Below are positions 41,698-51,553 of a stretch of 64,000 bases of DNA, piece by piece. The DNA is taken from the NCBI GenBank assembly GCA_004562765.1, contig SFRL01000015.1:1-64000 (forward strand), written 5' to 3'. A model generated the notes under the pieces. The model had not been told where the DNA came from and ran no database searches. It saw only the letters and a program-made list of their open reading frames with translations. The number at the start of each line of letters is the position of its first letter. Position 1 is the first letter of the stretch. The position numbers were made by a program, and so were the translations under genes. This stretch comes from a bacterium (GTDB lineage Bacteria > Bacillota > Clostridia > Lachnospirales > Lachnospiraceae).

Positions 41698-42105
41698 TTA
41701 TTTCTTACACCCCAGTATCCGCTCGAACAAAAGTCCTGCGCCCATCCACAACGGCGCATAATCCAGGCGGATGACACCGCGAATATTGAGTCTGGCACGA
41801 CTGTAGTCCCAGGGACAGCAGTCGTGTTTTTTTAGTATACTTCCGCTGATGTATTCACCGGTCAGAATGGCAGCGGAATAGATGCCGCCGCGAACGGCGG
41901 TGGGGAGCTTGCCGATCAGGTGGTAGAGGGGTTTGATGAGCGCAGCGCAGCCGTAGATCGGAAACATCCAGACAGAGGTCTGTCCGAGGAGTTTGTGATC
42001 GTGCCTGCGCAGGCCTTTAAGGGAGGTGAACAGGATCTCCATGCACCACCCGGTCAGTCCGCAGATAAAAAAGTTTTTCGGTAACACGAGGTTTGGCTTT
42101 TTCAT
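41698..42105 (-). CDS. CmpB-like putative ABC-transporter permease family protein
   Basis: A 135-residue membrane protein matching the ABC_trans_CmpB family (FFICGLTGWCMEILFTSLK, TSVWMFPIYGCAALIKPLY, RGGIYSAAILTGEYISGSIL, LNIRGVIRLDYAPLWMGAGL). About four membrane segments. Despite the name, transport is unproven. No good ribosome site precedes the ATG at 42105; the start may be off. It is divergent from murE, and a TATACTGC/GCAGTATA hairpin lies ~32 bases upstream (42137-42159). Confidence 0.75.
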   Translation of the reverse strand: MKKPNLVLPKNFFICGLTGWCMEILFTSLKGLRRHDHKLLGQTSVWMFPIYGCAALIKPLYHLIGKLPTAVRGGIYSAAILTGEYISGSILKKHDCCPWDYSRARLNIRGVIRLDYAPLWMGAGLLFERILGCKK

Positions 42106-42297
42106 ACGAAGAAGTATGCCCGGCGGCCGGATTTTTTATACTGCATTCGTAGCAGTATATCGTGCGTATTTCTATATTTTTACCGAATTTACTTGCACCG
42201 GATGTGAAAAAGCAATAAGATATTCTAAGATAATGATTCGGAGGCGGGCGGAGCGGCAGTGATGCCGGCGCGCAGAAAGAGAAACAGGAGGAGAACG

Positions 42298-43758
42298 ATG
42301 ATTTTACAAGGGCTTTTACAACGGATGGAATATAGCTGTGTACGGGGCAGCGCAGACATTGAGATCACGGATCTGGTGTATGATTCAAGAAAAGCACACA
42401 AGGGAAGCGTCTTTGTATGTATCAAGGGCGCAGTGGTGGACGGACATACATTCGTTTCGCAGGTGTGTGAGGCGGGGGCGGCCGCCCTCATCGTGCAGGA
42501 CGATGTGACCGCTCCGGAGGATGTGACGGTCATCAAGGTGGCGGACACACGTCTGGCGCTGGCAGAGCTGTCTGCCGCATACTTCGGACATCCGGCGGAG
42601 AAGATAAAGACGATCGGTATCACCGGTACAAAAGGAAAGACCACCACAACCTATATGATCAAATCCATTCTGGAGCACGCAGGCTACAAGGTGGGTCTGA
42701 TCGGCACCATCGAGACGATCATCGGGGATGAGCACATTCCGGCGGTGAACACGACGCCGGAGTCCTATGTGATACAGGAGAGTTTCCGGAAAATGGTGGA
42801 CGCCGGACTGGATGCAGTGGTTATGGAGGTGTCCTCTCAGGGGTTGATGCTGCATCGTGTAGGCGGTTTTACCTTTGATATCGGTATTTTCACAAATCTG
42901 GAGCCGGATCATATCGGCCCGAATGAGCATGCTTCTTTTGAGGAATATTTACAGTGTAAAGCAATGCTGTTCCGCCAGTGCAAGCTGGGCATCGTCAATG
43001 CGGATGACGCGCACACGGAGAAACTTTTGGAGGGGCATACCTGTGAGATCGAGACTTACGGTCTTTCCGAGAAGGCAGATCTGCGCGCGACGGATATGGA
43101 GCTGATCAAAGGAAAGGGCTATCTGGGCGTGAAATACCATGCAAAGGGTCTGGTGGACTGTCCGGTGGAGATCCATGTGCCGGGACGCTTCAGTGTATAC
43201 AATTCGCTGACGGCCATCGCTGTCTGCCATCATTTTAATGTTACGGTAGAGAACATCCAGTCTGCGCTGCGCGCGGCAAAGGTAAAAGGCCGTATTGAGA
43301 TCGTGAAAGTATCCGATGATTTTACGCTCATGATCGACTATGCGCACAATGCAATGAGTCTGGAGAGTCTTTTATCTACGCTGAAAGAGTACGATCCCGG
43401 CAGACTGGTGTGCCTGTTCGGATGCGGCGGAAACCGTTCCAAGCTACGCCGCTATGAGATGGGAGAGGTCAGCGGAAAGATGGCGGATCTGACGATCATC
43501 ACCTCTGATAATCCGAGAAATGAAGAGCCCCAGGCGATCATCGATGACATCAAGATCGGTATCGGAAAGACGGACGGAAAGTATGTTGAGATCGCGGACC
43601 GCAAGGAGGCAATCCGTTATGCGATCGCAAACGGACAGCCGGGTGACGTTATCGTGCTTGCCGGAAAAGGACACGAGGATTATCAGGAGATCAACGGCGT
43701 GAAACACCACATGGATGAGCGGGAACTGATTGCAGAGGTGCTGGAGGAATTAAAGTAA
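42298..43758 (+). CDS. murE: UDP-MurNAc-tripeptide synthetase (meso-DAP type)
   Basis: It adds the third stem-peptide residue in peptidoglycan synthesis. The 486-residue Mur ligase shows the ATP loop GITGTKGKTTTTYMI, the catalytic Lys region EYLQCKAMLF, the MIDYAHNAMSLES loop, and SDNPRNEEPQAII. DNPR rather than DNPA is the known mark of the meso-diaminopimelate-adding enzyme. I use the ATG at 42298, with CAGGAGGAGAACG ahead. It is followed after three bases by priA. Confidence 0.95.
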   Translation: MILQGLLQRMEYSCVRGSADIEITDLVYDSRKAHKGSVFVCIKGAVVDGHTFVSQVCEAGAAALIVQDDVTAPEDVTVIKVADTRLALAELSAAYFGHPAEKIKTIGITGTKGKTTTTYMIKSILEHAGYKVGLIGTIETIIGDEHIPAVNTTPESYVIQESFRKMVDAGLDAVVMEVSSQGLMLHRVGGFTFDIGIFTNLEPDHIGPNEHASFEEYLQCKAMLFRQCKLGIVNADDAHTEKLLEGHTCEIETYGLSEKADLRATDMELIKGKGYLGVKYHAKGLVDCPVEIHVPGRFSVYNSLTAIAVCHHFNVTVENIQSALRAAKVKGRIEIVKVSDDFTLMIDYAHNAMSLESLLSTLKEYDPGRLVCLFGCGGNRSKLRRYEMGEVSGKMADLTIITSDNPRNEEPQAIIDDIKIGIGKTDGKYVEIADRKEAIRYAIANGQPGDVIVLAGKGHEDYQEINGVKHHMDERELIAEVLEELK

Positions 43759-43761
43759 TAC

Positions 43762-45987
43762 ATGTATGCGGATATCATTATTGATATATCACATGAAAAA
43801 TTAGATAAAGTATTTCAGTACCGGATACCGGAAGGATTGTTGCCGCGTCTGACCATCGGTATGCAGGTGCAGGTGCCCTTCGGCAGTGGAAATGCGCTGC
43901 GCACCGGGTATGTGGTGGACATCACGGATCAGACAGATTATGATGTGGATAAGATCAAGGACATTGCCCGTATCGTGGAGCAGTCGGTCCCGATCGAGTC
44001 CCAGCTCATCGCGCTGGCAGCGTGGATGCGGCGCAATTACGGCGGAACGATGAATCAGTCATTGAAAACGGTCATTCCGGTCAAGCATAAGGAGCGGCTT
44101 CAGCAAAAACGTACAGTAGAACTGGCGCTGACGGACATGATGGAGGCAAAAAATCTGCTGGCGGAGCTAAGGTGCAAGCACAGAACTGCGAGAGCACGTC
44201 TGCTGGAAGCGCTGTTGGAAAATGACCGTATTGATTATGAGGTAGTGACTCACAAGCTGAACATCACTGCCGCGGTGCTCCGGGCAATGGAGGAGCAGGG
44301 CATCATCCGTATTGTCAGCGAGGACCGTTACCGCAATCCGGTGGGACATCTGACGAAAAGCGGATACAACATAGTTTTAAATGAGGAGCAGCAGGCGGTC
44401 GTGGATGCCATAGACGCTGATTTTCAGGCGGAGCAGTATGGCAATTATTTGATACAGGGTGTGACCGGCAGCGGGAAGACGGAAGTGTATATGGAGCTGA
44501 TCGCCCGGGCAGCGGCACAGGGACGTTCGTCCATCGTGCTGATCCCGGAGATCGCGCTGACCTTTCAGACGGTCATGCGTTTTTACAATCGTTTTGGTGA
44601 CCGGGTGAGCATTCTACATTCCAGACTCTCGCAGGGAGAACGTTATGACCAGTTTTTGCGGGCGAAAAACGGGGAGCTGGATGTGATGATCGGGCCCCGG
44701 TCGGCGTTGTTCACACCGTTTTCAAATTTAGGATATATCATCATAGACGAAGAACACGAGAGCAGCTACAAATCAGAGACGGTTCCGCGCTATCATGCCA
44801 GAGAGACGGCCTTCGAGCGGGGGCGCATGGCAGGCGCAAGCGTGATCCTGGGTTCTGCGACGCCTTCGTTGGAGAGCAGCTACCGCGCCCAAAAAGGGCA
44901 GCTTCGCCGGTTTTATTTGTCGAACCGGGCAAAAAATGCGAGCAGTCTTCCTATGTGCCATGTGGCCGATCTGAGGGAGGAACTAAAGAGCGGAAACCGC
45001 TCGATCCTAAGCAGAAAACTGCAGGAGCTGATGGAGGAGCGGCTGACCCGCGGTGAGCAGGTGATGCTCTTTCTCAACCGCCGGGGAATGGCGGGCTTTG
45101 TGTCCTGCCGGGAGTGCGGGGAAGCGGTGAAATGTCCCCACTGTGATGTGTCCCTTAGCCTGCACAATAATGGCACACTCAAATGTCATTACTGCGGATA
45201 TGAAATGCCACAGGTGACGCACTGTCCGTCCTGTGGTTCCAAATATATCGGCGCGTTCCGCGCCGGCACACAGAAGATAGAGGAGATTGTGAAAAAGCGG
45301 TTTCCCGGCGCGCGGGTGCTCCGGATGGATTATGACACGACGCGCACGAAGGACAGCTATGAAAAGATCTTATCTGCTTTTGCAAACGAGGAGGCGGATA
45401 TCCTGATCGGGACGCAGATGATCGTGAAAGGGCATGATTTCCCGAAGGTGACACTGGTGGGAATACTGGCGGCGGATCTCTCACTGCATGCGAATGATTA
45501 CCGGGCGGCAGAGCGAACCTTTCAGCTGCTGACGCAGGCGGCAGGGCGTGCGGGGCGCGCAGAGCGGGCAGGAGAGGTGGTCATCCAGACATATCAGCCG
45601 GATCACTACGCTGTGCAGGCCGCAAAAGATCAGGATTATGAGTGTTTCTATGAGCAGGAACTTGCCTATCGGGAGTTGATGTGTTATCCTCCCGTATGGA
45701 ATCTGCTGTTGATCGCGGTAACTTCGCCGCAGGAAGCGGAGGCCGAGGCTTGTAGCCAAAGGCTGGGACACTGGCTCCGGGAGCATTTTTCGCAGCTTTC
45801 CATGATCGGGCCGACAGAGGCGACCGTGGCGAAGGTCAATGATATTTATCGCCGGGTCATCTACCTGAAAAGCGAAGATTATGAGGATCTTGTCTGTGCC
45901 AAGGATGGTCTGGAGGACGTGCTGTCACAGGGCATGTGGCGGCAGACAACCGTGCAGTTTGATTTTAACCCGATCAGCGGGTTTTAG
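43762..45987 (+). CDS. priA: Primosomal protein N' (PriA helicase)
   Basis: It restarts stalled replication forks. The 741-residue protein has the N-terminal 3'-DNA binding part (YADIIIDISHEKLDKVFQYR), the Walker A QGVTGSGKTEVYME, the DEEH box IIIDEEHESSYK, and zinc-binding Cys clusters (SCRECGEAVKCPHC, CHYCGYEMPQVTHCPSCG). Helicase motifs V-VI (LIGTQMIVKGHDFPKV; QLLTQAAGRAGRAERAG) follow. A ribosome site GGAGG lies in the end of murE. It is part of the murE-priA-def-fmt run. Confidence 0.97.
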   Translation: MYADIIIDISHEKLDKVFQYRIPEGLLPRLTIGMQVQVPFGSGNALRTGYVVDITDQTDYDVDKIKDIARIVEQSVPIESQLIALAAWMRRNYGGTMNQSLKTVIPVKHKERLQQKRTVELALTDMMEAKNLLAELRCKHRTARARLLEALLENDRIDYEVVTHKLNITAAVLRAMEEQGIIRIVSEDRYRNPVGHLTKSGYNIVLNEEQQAVVDAIDADFQAEQYGNYLIQGVTGSGKTEVYMELIARAAAQGRSSIVLIPEIALTFQTVMRFYNRFGDRVSILHSRLSQGERYDQFLRAKNGELDVMIGPRSALFTPFSNLGYIIIDEEHESSYKSETVPRYHARETAFERGRMAGASVILGSATPSLESSYRAQKGQLRRFYLSNRAKNASSLPMCHVADLREELKSGNRSILSRKLQELMEERLTRGEQVMLFLNRRGMAGFVSCRECGEAVKCPHCDVSLSLHNNGTLKCHYCGYEMPQVTHCPSCGSKYIGAFRAGTQKIEEIVKKRFPGARVLRMDYDTTRTKDSYEKILSAFANEEADILIGTQMIVKGHDFPKVTLVGILAADLSLHANDYRAAERTFQLLTQAAGRAGRAERAGEVVIQTYQPDHYAVQAAKDQDYECFYEQELAYRELMCYPPVWNLLLIAVTSPQEAEAEACSQRLGHWLREHFSQLSMIGPTEATVAKVNDIYRRVIYLKSEDYEDLVCAKDGLEDVLSQGMWRQTTVQFDFNPISGF

Positions 45988-46047
45988 AGGAAGAAAGCAA
46001 ATGCCCTCAGAAAAAGGGCGGCATGATAGAGTTAGGAGGAAAATAAA

Positions 46048-46518
46048 ATGGCTTTACGTCAGATTCGCATCCAGGGAGATGCGGTACTTGAAAAAAAATG
46101 CAGAGAGATCACGGAGATGACACCCCGGATCAAAGAGCTGATTGAGGACATGCTTGATACCATGTATGATGCCTGCGGTGTCGGTCTCGCAGGCCCGCAG
46201 GTCGGTGTGTTGAAGCGTCTTTGCGTGATCGATGTGGGAGAGGGACCGATCGTTCTGATCAATCCGGTCATTCTTTCTACGGACGGCGAGCAGACCGGTG
46301 ACGAAGGGTGCTTAAGCCTTCCCGGAAAAGCAGGACAGGTGACACGTCCGAACCATGTGGTTGTCCGGGCACTGGACGAGAATATGCAGGAGCGCGAGTT
46401 GGAGGGAGAGGGTCTTTTGGCGCGTGCATTCTGCCATGAGATCGATCATCTGGACGGACACATGTATACGGAAAAAGTAGAGGGTCAGCTTCACGATGTG
46501 ACCTATGATGAGGATTAA
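46048..46518 (+). CDS. def: Peptide deformylase
   Basis: It removes the formyl group from new proteins. The 156-residue product has motifs GVGLAGPQVGV, EGCLSLP (metal Cys) and FCHEIDHLDG (metal His pair). It is followed by fmt, the standard partner, after three bases. TTAGGAGG precedes the ATG. Confidence 0.97.
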   Translation: MALRQIRIQGDAVLEKKCREITEMTPRIKELIEDMLDTMYDACGVGLAGPQVGVLKRLCVIDVGEGPIVLINPVILSTDGEQTGDEGCLSLPGKAGQVTRPNHVVVRALDENMQERELEGEGLLARAFCHEIDHLDGHMYTEKVEGQLHDVTYDED

Positions 46519-46521
46519 AAG

Positions 46522-47505
46522 ATGAGAGTAATATTTATGGGAACCCCCGATTTTGCGGTGGGGACATTGGAGGCGCTGGTGCAGGCGGGACATGAGGTCG
46601 TGCTTGCTGTCACACAGCCGGATAAGCCGCAGGGCAGAAAACAGGTGCTCGTGGCACCGCCGGTAAAAGAAAAAGCGCTGGAGTTTGGCATCCCGGTTTT
46701 TCAGCCGAAGCGCGTGCGTGAGCCGGAATCGCTCCGGGTGTTAAAGGACTATGAGCCGGAGCTGATCGTGGTGGCAGCCTTCGGGCAGATCCTGCCGAAG
46801 GAACTGTTAGATCTGCCGAAATACGGCTGTATTAATGTGCATGCTTCCCTGCTTCCGAAATACCGTGGAGCAGCACCGATCCAGTGGGCGATTCTAAACG
46901 GCGATGAGGTGACCGGCGTTACGATCCAGCGCATGGCTGTTGGCATAGACACCGGAGATATGATCGCAAAGACAGAGGTAAAAATTTCACCGGAGGACAC
47001 CGGCGGAACACTGTTTGACCGGCTGGCGGAGGCAGGTGCGCGTCTGTGTGTGGAGACGATCCCTTCCATTGTGGACGGAACGGCTGTGTACACTCCGCAG
47101 GATGAGAGCGCTGCCACAAAGGTCGGAATGATCAAAAAACAGGACGGACTGATCGATTTTTCACGCTCCGCAAAGGCGATCGAATGCCAGGTGCGCGGTT
47201 TAAATCCCTGGCCCAGCGCATATACTTCCCTTGCGGGAAAAACGCTGAAGATCTGGGCTGCAGTTGTGTGTGAAGGAGATGCTGCGAAGGATGTCGCGCT
47301 GACTTCAGACACTGTTTCGGCTGCTTTCGATATAGCCTCTGCCGCTCCCGGCACAGTTGTATTTATCAAAAAAGACTGCTTTGGTGTGCAGACCGGTGAT
47401 GGAATCCTTGTGTGCAAAGAAGTGCAGCTGGAGGGCAAGAAGCGGATGACCGCCGGGGATTTTCTGCGGGGGAATGCCATAGAGGTCGGCACAGTGCTGG
47501 GATAG
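46522..47505 (+). CDS. fmt: Methionyl-tRNA formyltransferase
   Basis: It formylates initiator Met-tRNA. The 327-residue protein shows FMGTPDFAVGTLEAL at the N-terminus, NVHASLLPKYRGAAPIQWAI with the catalytic Asn/His pair, and DTGDMIAKTEVKISPEDT. The C-terminal tRNA-binding domain is present (GLNPWPSAYTSL). It is the last gene before a long noncoding stretch. Confidence 0.96.
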   Translation: MRVIFMGTPDFAVGTLEALVQAGHEVVLAVTQPDKPQGRKQVLVAPPVKEKALEFGIPVFQPKRVREPESLRVLKDYEPELIVVAAFGQILPKELLDLPKYGCINVHASLLPKYRGAAPIQWAILNGDEVTGVTIQRMAVGIDTGDMIAKTEVKISPEDTGGTLFDRLAEAGARLCVETIPSIVDGTAVYTPQDESAATKVGMIKKQDGLIDFSRSAKAIECQVRGLNPWPSAYTSLAGKTLKIWAAVVCEGDAAKDVALTSDTVSAAFDIASAAPGTVVFIKKDCFGVQTGDGILVCKEVQLEGKKRMTAGDFLRGNAIEVGTVLG

Positions 47506-47576
47506 GGTTTGTCATATTTTGTCAATCTGACGCGCATGGTCTGCTGCACGGCATTGAAAGCTCGAAGTCAGTTTTC

Positions 47577-48294
47577 ATGCGTCCGTTTCTGCGCGACATA
47601 CTTGACAAATCGGTTGTGCTTAGCGGGTAGATCACGCGATTGGCACAGAGTGAAAGCAAAATCAGCTTTCCTCTGATGCCTTGTGACTGGTAACGGTTAG
47701 TTATTTCCGCGTGAACCCGACGCATAAACGAACTATCAAATGCCGTTGTGACAGCCCATGCGCTGTGAATGAAATAAGGCGAAGTATTTTCTATGAAATG
47801 TACTGTTGAGAGACAAATCGTCTTGAGTCAACAATCAAGGTCCAAGAATTTGTGAGGATGAATCATGTCTGAATGCGAAACTTACTCTTCAAAATATTCT
47901 CTCAAGATACGAAATCTATGGACTGTTAGATTGATGAATTAGAATTCACCGAGCTCTTTAGAGCAAGGGATTGATGAATAAAGTTGCTTACTGCTTAAAA
48001 ACTCCTTTGAGGCGTGTGGGCAGTAATTTTATGGGGCTAGTGAGTATCAATATCTGAACAATTACTACTTAAGCAAAATAAACTGAAAAGTCAAGCCGTA
48101 AATCCAAGCCCCCAAATTAAAAATAACTAACAAAATTACTGCCCAGATTATAGAAAGCAAAATATGAGCAGTACGTGTAAGCCGACTCAAGTTTTTGAGG
48201 GACTTTATATCTTTTATGCGTCCGGTCTCTACGTGATTTACCCGTTAAGCGCAACAGATTGTCGGGTATGTCATGCAGAAACGGACGCATGATC
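47577..48294. repeat. Noncoding stretch framed by ~60-base imperfect inverted repeats, with nested inner repeats
   Basis: Between fmt and the metallopeptidase, 836 bases hold no convincing gene. CATGCGTCCGTTTCTGC at 47577 and its complement ending at ~48294 begin ~60-base arms that agree at roughly 50 positions. Inside lie further complementary pairs: CTTGAGTC (~47824)/GACTCAAG (~48183) and GGGCAGTAATTTT (48018-48030)/AAAATTACTGCCC (48133-48145). Each outer arm also has its own shorter GACGCAT/ATGCGTC pair nearby. The nested order would allow one long fold. It may be a structured RNA, a foldback (MITE-like) element or two inverted copies of a species repeat. Confidence 0.55.
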
Positions 48295-48342
48295 AAGTAA
48301 CCATATATGCATTACCATACAACAAAAAAGGAGGAATCAATT

Positions 48343-49053
48343 ATGCCTTATTATGGATTTTACTGGGATCCGACCTACTTTCTGGTCGTGATCGGCGCGA
48401 TCATCTGTATGATCGCCTCCGCCAAGGTGCGGACAACCTATAATAAATATTCGCGCTATGCCAGCGCCAGCGGAATGACCGGCGCGCAGGCAGCGGAGCA
48501 GATCCTGCGGGCAGCAGGCATTTATGACGTGCAGATCCGTCATGTGTCCGGCAGCCTGACAGATCATTATGATCCGAGAAACAAGACGTTAAACCTGTCA
48601 GATTCGGTATATGCTTCGCGCTCTGTCGCGGCAGTCGGTGTGGCAGCGCATGAATGCGGTCATGCCATCCAACATCAGGTTAATTATTTTCCGCTGACAC
48701 TGCGCAGCACCATCGTTCCGGTGGCAAATATCGGTTCCACGCTGGCGTGGCCGCTGATCCTGATCGGTCTGCTGTTTTCAAGTAGGAGTGCAAGCCTTTT
48801 CATTCAGCTTGGCATCGTCTGCTTTTCCTTTGCGGTGCTGTTTCAGCTGGTGACGCTTCCGGTGGAGTTCAATGCTTCACACCGGGCACTGGTGATGCTG
48901 GAAGACATGCACATTTTAAACGAGACAGAGCTGCCGAAGACAAGAAAGGTGCTGCGTGCGGCGGCACTCACCTATGTGGCAAGCGCGTCAGCAGCTATTT
49001 TACAGCTTCTTCGTTTATTGATCTTATTTGGAGGGCGCAATGACCGCGACTGA
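48343..49053 (+). CDS. Zinc metallopeptidase (YugP family)
   Basis: A 236-residue membrane protease. Residues ~10-30 form a first membrane segment, and the active site is AAHECGHAIQHQ (HExxH-type) near residue 105. Later hydrophobic segments are near 125-145 and 155-180, and a second Glu lies in LPVEFNASHRAL. AAAGGAGGAATCAATT precedes the ATG at 48343. Its stop overlaps rsmB by 14 bases. Substrates are unknown; it is conserved beside rsmB/rlmN in Clostridia. Confidence 0.92.
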   Translation: MPYYGFYWDPTYFLVVIGAIICMIASAKVRTTYNKYSRYASASGMTGAQAAEQILRAAGIYDVQIRHVSGSLTDHYDPRNKTLNLSDSVYASRSVAAVGVAAHECGHAIQHQVNYFPLTLRSTIVPVANIGSTLAWPLILIGLLFSSRSASLFIQLGIVCFSFAVLFQLVTLPVEFNASHRALVMLEDMHILNETELPKTRKVLRAAALTYVASASAAILQLLRLLILFGGRNDRD

Positions 49054-50383
49054 AACGGTAAAAGTAAATGAGCGGGAACTGGTACTGGACATTCTGCTGC
49101 TGGTGACGAGAGACGGCGTACACTGTCATCTCGCCATGGGGCAGGTACTGGAAAAGTATCAGTTCCTCGAAAAAAAGAGCCGGGCGTTTATCAGCCGTCT
49201 GACACAGGGCACACTCGAGCGGATGATCGAGTTGGATTATGTGATCGACTGCTATTCAAAGACACCGGTAAAAAAGATGAAGCCGGTCATCCGCTGTATT
49301 CTGCGCAGCGGCGTGTACCAGCTTCTTTATATGGACAGCGTTCCGGCGTCAGCCGCCTGCAATGAGGCGGTACGGCTGGCGGGAAAACGGGGATTTTCAG
49401 GATTGAAGGGGTTCGTCAACGGCGTGCTGCGCGCCATCAGCAGGGCGCAGGCAGCGGGAGAGCTTCAAAAGAAATATCCGGACGAGAAAAAAGAGCCGAC
49501 ACGAGCTCTTTCCATTCGCAATTCCATTCCGGAATGGCTGGTGCAGCAATGGGTGGATACTTATGATGATGCAACTGCAAGATCGATCTGCGAGTCATTT
49601 TTGAAGGAGCGCCCGACGGCGATCCGTGTGAATACCGACAAGATTTCTGCGGAGAAATTGACAGAAGAATTGCGGGCAGCAGGTGTGATTGTGGAGCCGG
49701 TAGAGAGCTGCATGGATGCGCTCTTTATTTCCTGTTACGATTATCTGAATCGTCTGCCTGCGTTTGTGCGCGGTGATTTTTATGTGCAGGATCTCTCTTC
49801 CATGCAGGTGGCTCTGGCAGCAGGTGTGCAGCCGGGCTGGAATGTCATTGATGTGTGTGCCGCACCCGGCGGAAAAGCGATTCATGTGGCGCAGCTTCTG
49901 CGGGGCACCGGGCATGTGGAGGCGCGGGATCTGACAGAGTATAAAGTGGATCTGATCCTGGACAACATCGACCGTTGCCAGGTGGAAAATATGTCTGCAA
50001 AGGTGTGGGATGCCACGGTGCGGGATGAAGATGCGGTGGGAACAGCGGATCTTGTGATCGCGGATCTGCCCTGCTCCGGACTGGGCGTGCTCCATAGCAA
50101 ACCCGATATCAAATATAATATGTCGCCGGAGCAGATGCAGGAGCTGGCGGCGCTGCAGCGGGAGATTCTTGCTGTTGTTGCAGACTATGTAAAGCCCGGT
50201 GGCAGGCTGATCTACAGTACATGCACGGTGAACCGCGCGGAAAACGAGGACAATGCGGCGTGGTTTGCAGATACACATCCGGAGTTTGAGAAAAAGAGTG
50301 AGCAGCAGATCCTGCCAAGTGACAGACAAGACGGATTTTTCATTGCAGTATTCGAACGGGGAGAAAAAAATGGAACGGTTTGA
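49040..50383 (+). CDS. rsmB: 16S rRNA (cytosine(967)-C(5))-methyltransferase
   Basis: A 447-residue protein. The N-terminal NusB-like RNA-binding domain (ELVLDILLLVTRDGVHCHLA; CILRSGVYQLLYMDSVPASA) is followed by the SAM-dependent methyltransferase with DVCAAPGGKAIHVAQLL, ADLPCSGLGVL (catalytic-side Cys) and YSTCTVNRAENE (second Cys). The ATG at 49040 follows TGGAGGGCGCA. Its end overlaps the rlmN start. Confidence 0.94.
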   Translation: MTATETVKVNERELVLDILLLVTRDGVHCHLAMGQVLEKYQFLEKKSRAFISRLTQGTLERMIELDYVIDCYSKTPVKKMKPVIRCILRSGVYQLLYMDSVPASAACNEAVRLAGKRGFSGLKGFVNGVLRAISRAQAAGELQKKYPDEKKEPTRALSIRNSIPEWLVQQWVDTYDDATARSICESFLKERPTAIRVNTDKISAEKLTEELRAAGVIVEPVESCMDALFISCYDYLNRLPAFVRGDFYVQDLSSMQVALAAGVQPGWNVIDVCAAPGGKAIHVAQLLRGTGHVEARDLTEYKVDLILDNIDRCQVENMSAKVWDATVRDEDAVGTADLVIADLPCSGLGVLHSKPDIKYNMSPEQMQELAALQREILAVVADYVKPGGRLIYSTCTVNRAENEDNAAWFADTHPEFEKKSEQQILPSDRQDGFFIAVFERGEKNGTV

Positions 50384-51410
50384 CTTAAAATCCGCAACCT
50401 ATGAGGAATTAACAGAATATATCACATCGCTCGGGGAGAAGCCGTTTCGGGCGAAACAGATCTATGAGTGGATGCATGTAAAGCATGTAACTTCCATTGA
50501 TGAGATGACAAATCTCTCCAAGGATCTGAGGGAGCGGTTGAAGGAGCAGTGCACTTTCACGGTGTTAAAACAGATCGATGTGCAGATCTCCAAGCAGGAC
50601 GGCACCCGGAAATATCTGTTTGGGCTGGCAGACGGCAATGTGATCGAGAGTGTGCTGATGCGCTATAAACATGGCAACAGTGTGTGCATTTCCTCACAGG
50701 CGGGCTGTCGGATGGGCTGCCGGTTCTGTGCATCGACACTGGACGGCCTGGCGCGGAATCTGACTCCTGCGGAGATGCTGGAGCAGATCTACCGGATCGG
50801 CTGTGACATTGGAGAGCGTATTTCCAATGTGGTGGTGATGGGCAGCGGAGAGCCGTTGGACAATTACGACAACCTGCTTGTTTTTATCCAAATGCTGACG
50901 GATGCTCACGGACTGAATATCAGTCAGCGGAATCTCACGGTGTCCACCTGCGGGCTTGTGCCGCGTATCCGCGAGTTGGCAGATCTGAAATTACAGATCA
51001 CGCTGGCTTTATCACTGCACGCATCTACACAGGAAAAACGGCGGGAGCTGATGCCGATCGCCAACAAGTATGATCTTTCTGAGGTCATGGAGGCATGTGA
51101 TTACTATTTTGCGCAGACCGGAAGGCGCATGACCTTTGAGTATTCTCTGGTGGGTGGTGTAAATGATACGGATGCGGATGCAGCGGAGCTTTGCGGTATG
51201 CTGAGAGGAAAAAACTGCCATATCAACCTGATTCCGGTCAACCCGATAAAGGAACGTAACTATGTGCAGTCAGACCGCTCTGTTGTGGAAGCGTTTAAGC
51301 AGAAGCTGGAGCGCGGCGGTATCAATGTGACTGTGCGGCGTGAGATGGGACGTGATATTGACGGTGCCTGCGGACAGCTGCGCAAACGACATATGGATCT
51401 GGCGAAATAA
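50370..51410 (+). CDS. rlmN: Dual-specificity 23S rRNA/tRNA adenine-C2 methyltransferase
   Basis: A 346-residue radical-SAM enzyme that methylates A2503 of 23S rRNA and A37 of some tRNAs. The cluster motif is CRMGCRFCAST (C-x3-C-x2-C), with VVVMGSGEPLDNYDN and NLTVSTCGLVPRIREL. The methyl-bearing Cys is near the end in DIDGACGQLR. The ATG at 50370 follows GGGGAGAAAA and overlaps rsmB by 14 bases. Confidence 0.95.
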   Translation: MERFDLKSATYEELTEYITSLGEKPFRAKQIYEWMHVKHVTSIDEMTNLSKDLRERLKEQCTFTVLKQIDVQISKQDGTRKYLFGLADGNVIESVLMRYKHGNSVCISSQAGCRMGCRFCASTLDGLARNLTPAEMLEQIYRIGCDIGERISNVVVMGSGEPLDNYDNLLVFIQMLTDAHGLNISQRNLTVSTCGLVPRIRELADLKLQITLALSLHASTQEKRRELMPIANKYDLSEVMEACDYYFAQTGRRMTFEYSLVGGVNDTDADAAELCGMLRGKNCHINLIPVNPIKERNYVQSDRSVVEAFKQKLERGGINVTVRREMGRDIDGACGQLRKRHMDLAK

Positions 51411-51477
51411 TGGATAGATAATGGATGGATAACGGGTAAAAAATCTAAAAAACGGATTGAAAATGGATAATATTCGG

Positions 51478-51506
51478 TTGACATTTGGAGACTTCAGCTC
51501 TATAAT
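51478..51506 (+). promoter_or_regulatory. Consensus promoter of the XRE-Uma2 gene
   Basis: TTGACA (51478-51483), 17 bases, TATAAT (51501-51506): both hexamers perfect. It lies 48 bases before the start codon. No operator dyad is obvious. Confidence 0.85.
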
Positions 51507-51553
51507 GGTATCAGAAACAATTTCTGCTCACTGTTTGGATGGGAGGAACGCTT

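Noticed and set aside
47506..48342. Assignment to a named large RNA (ROOL, OLE, GOLLD) or a group II intron
   Set aside because: I could not identify a class-defining motif, a domain V-like hairpin or a reverse transcriptase. The nested repeats alone do not support naming a class.
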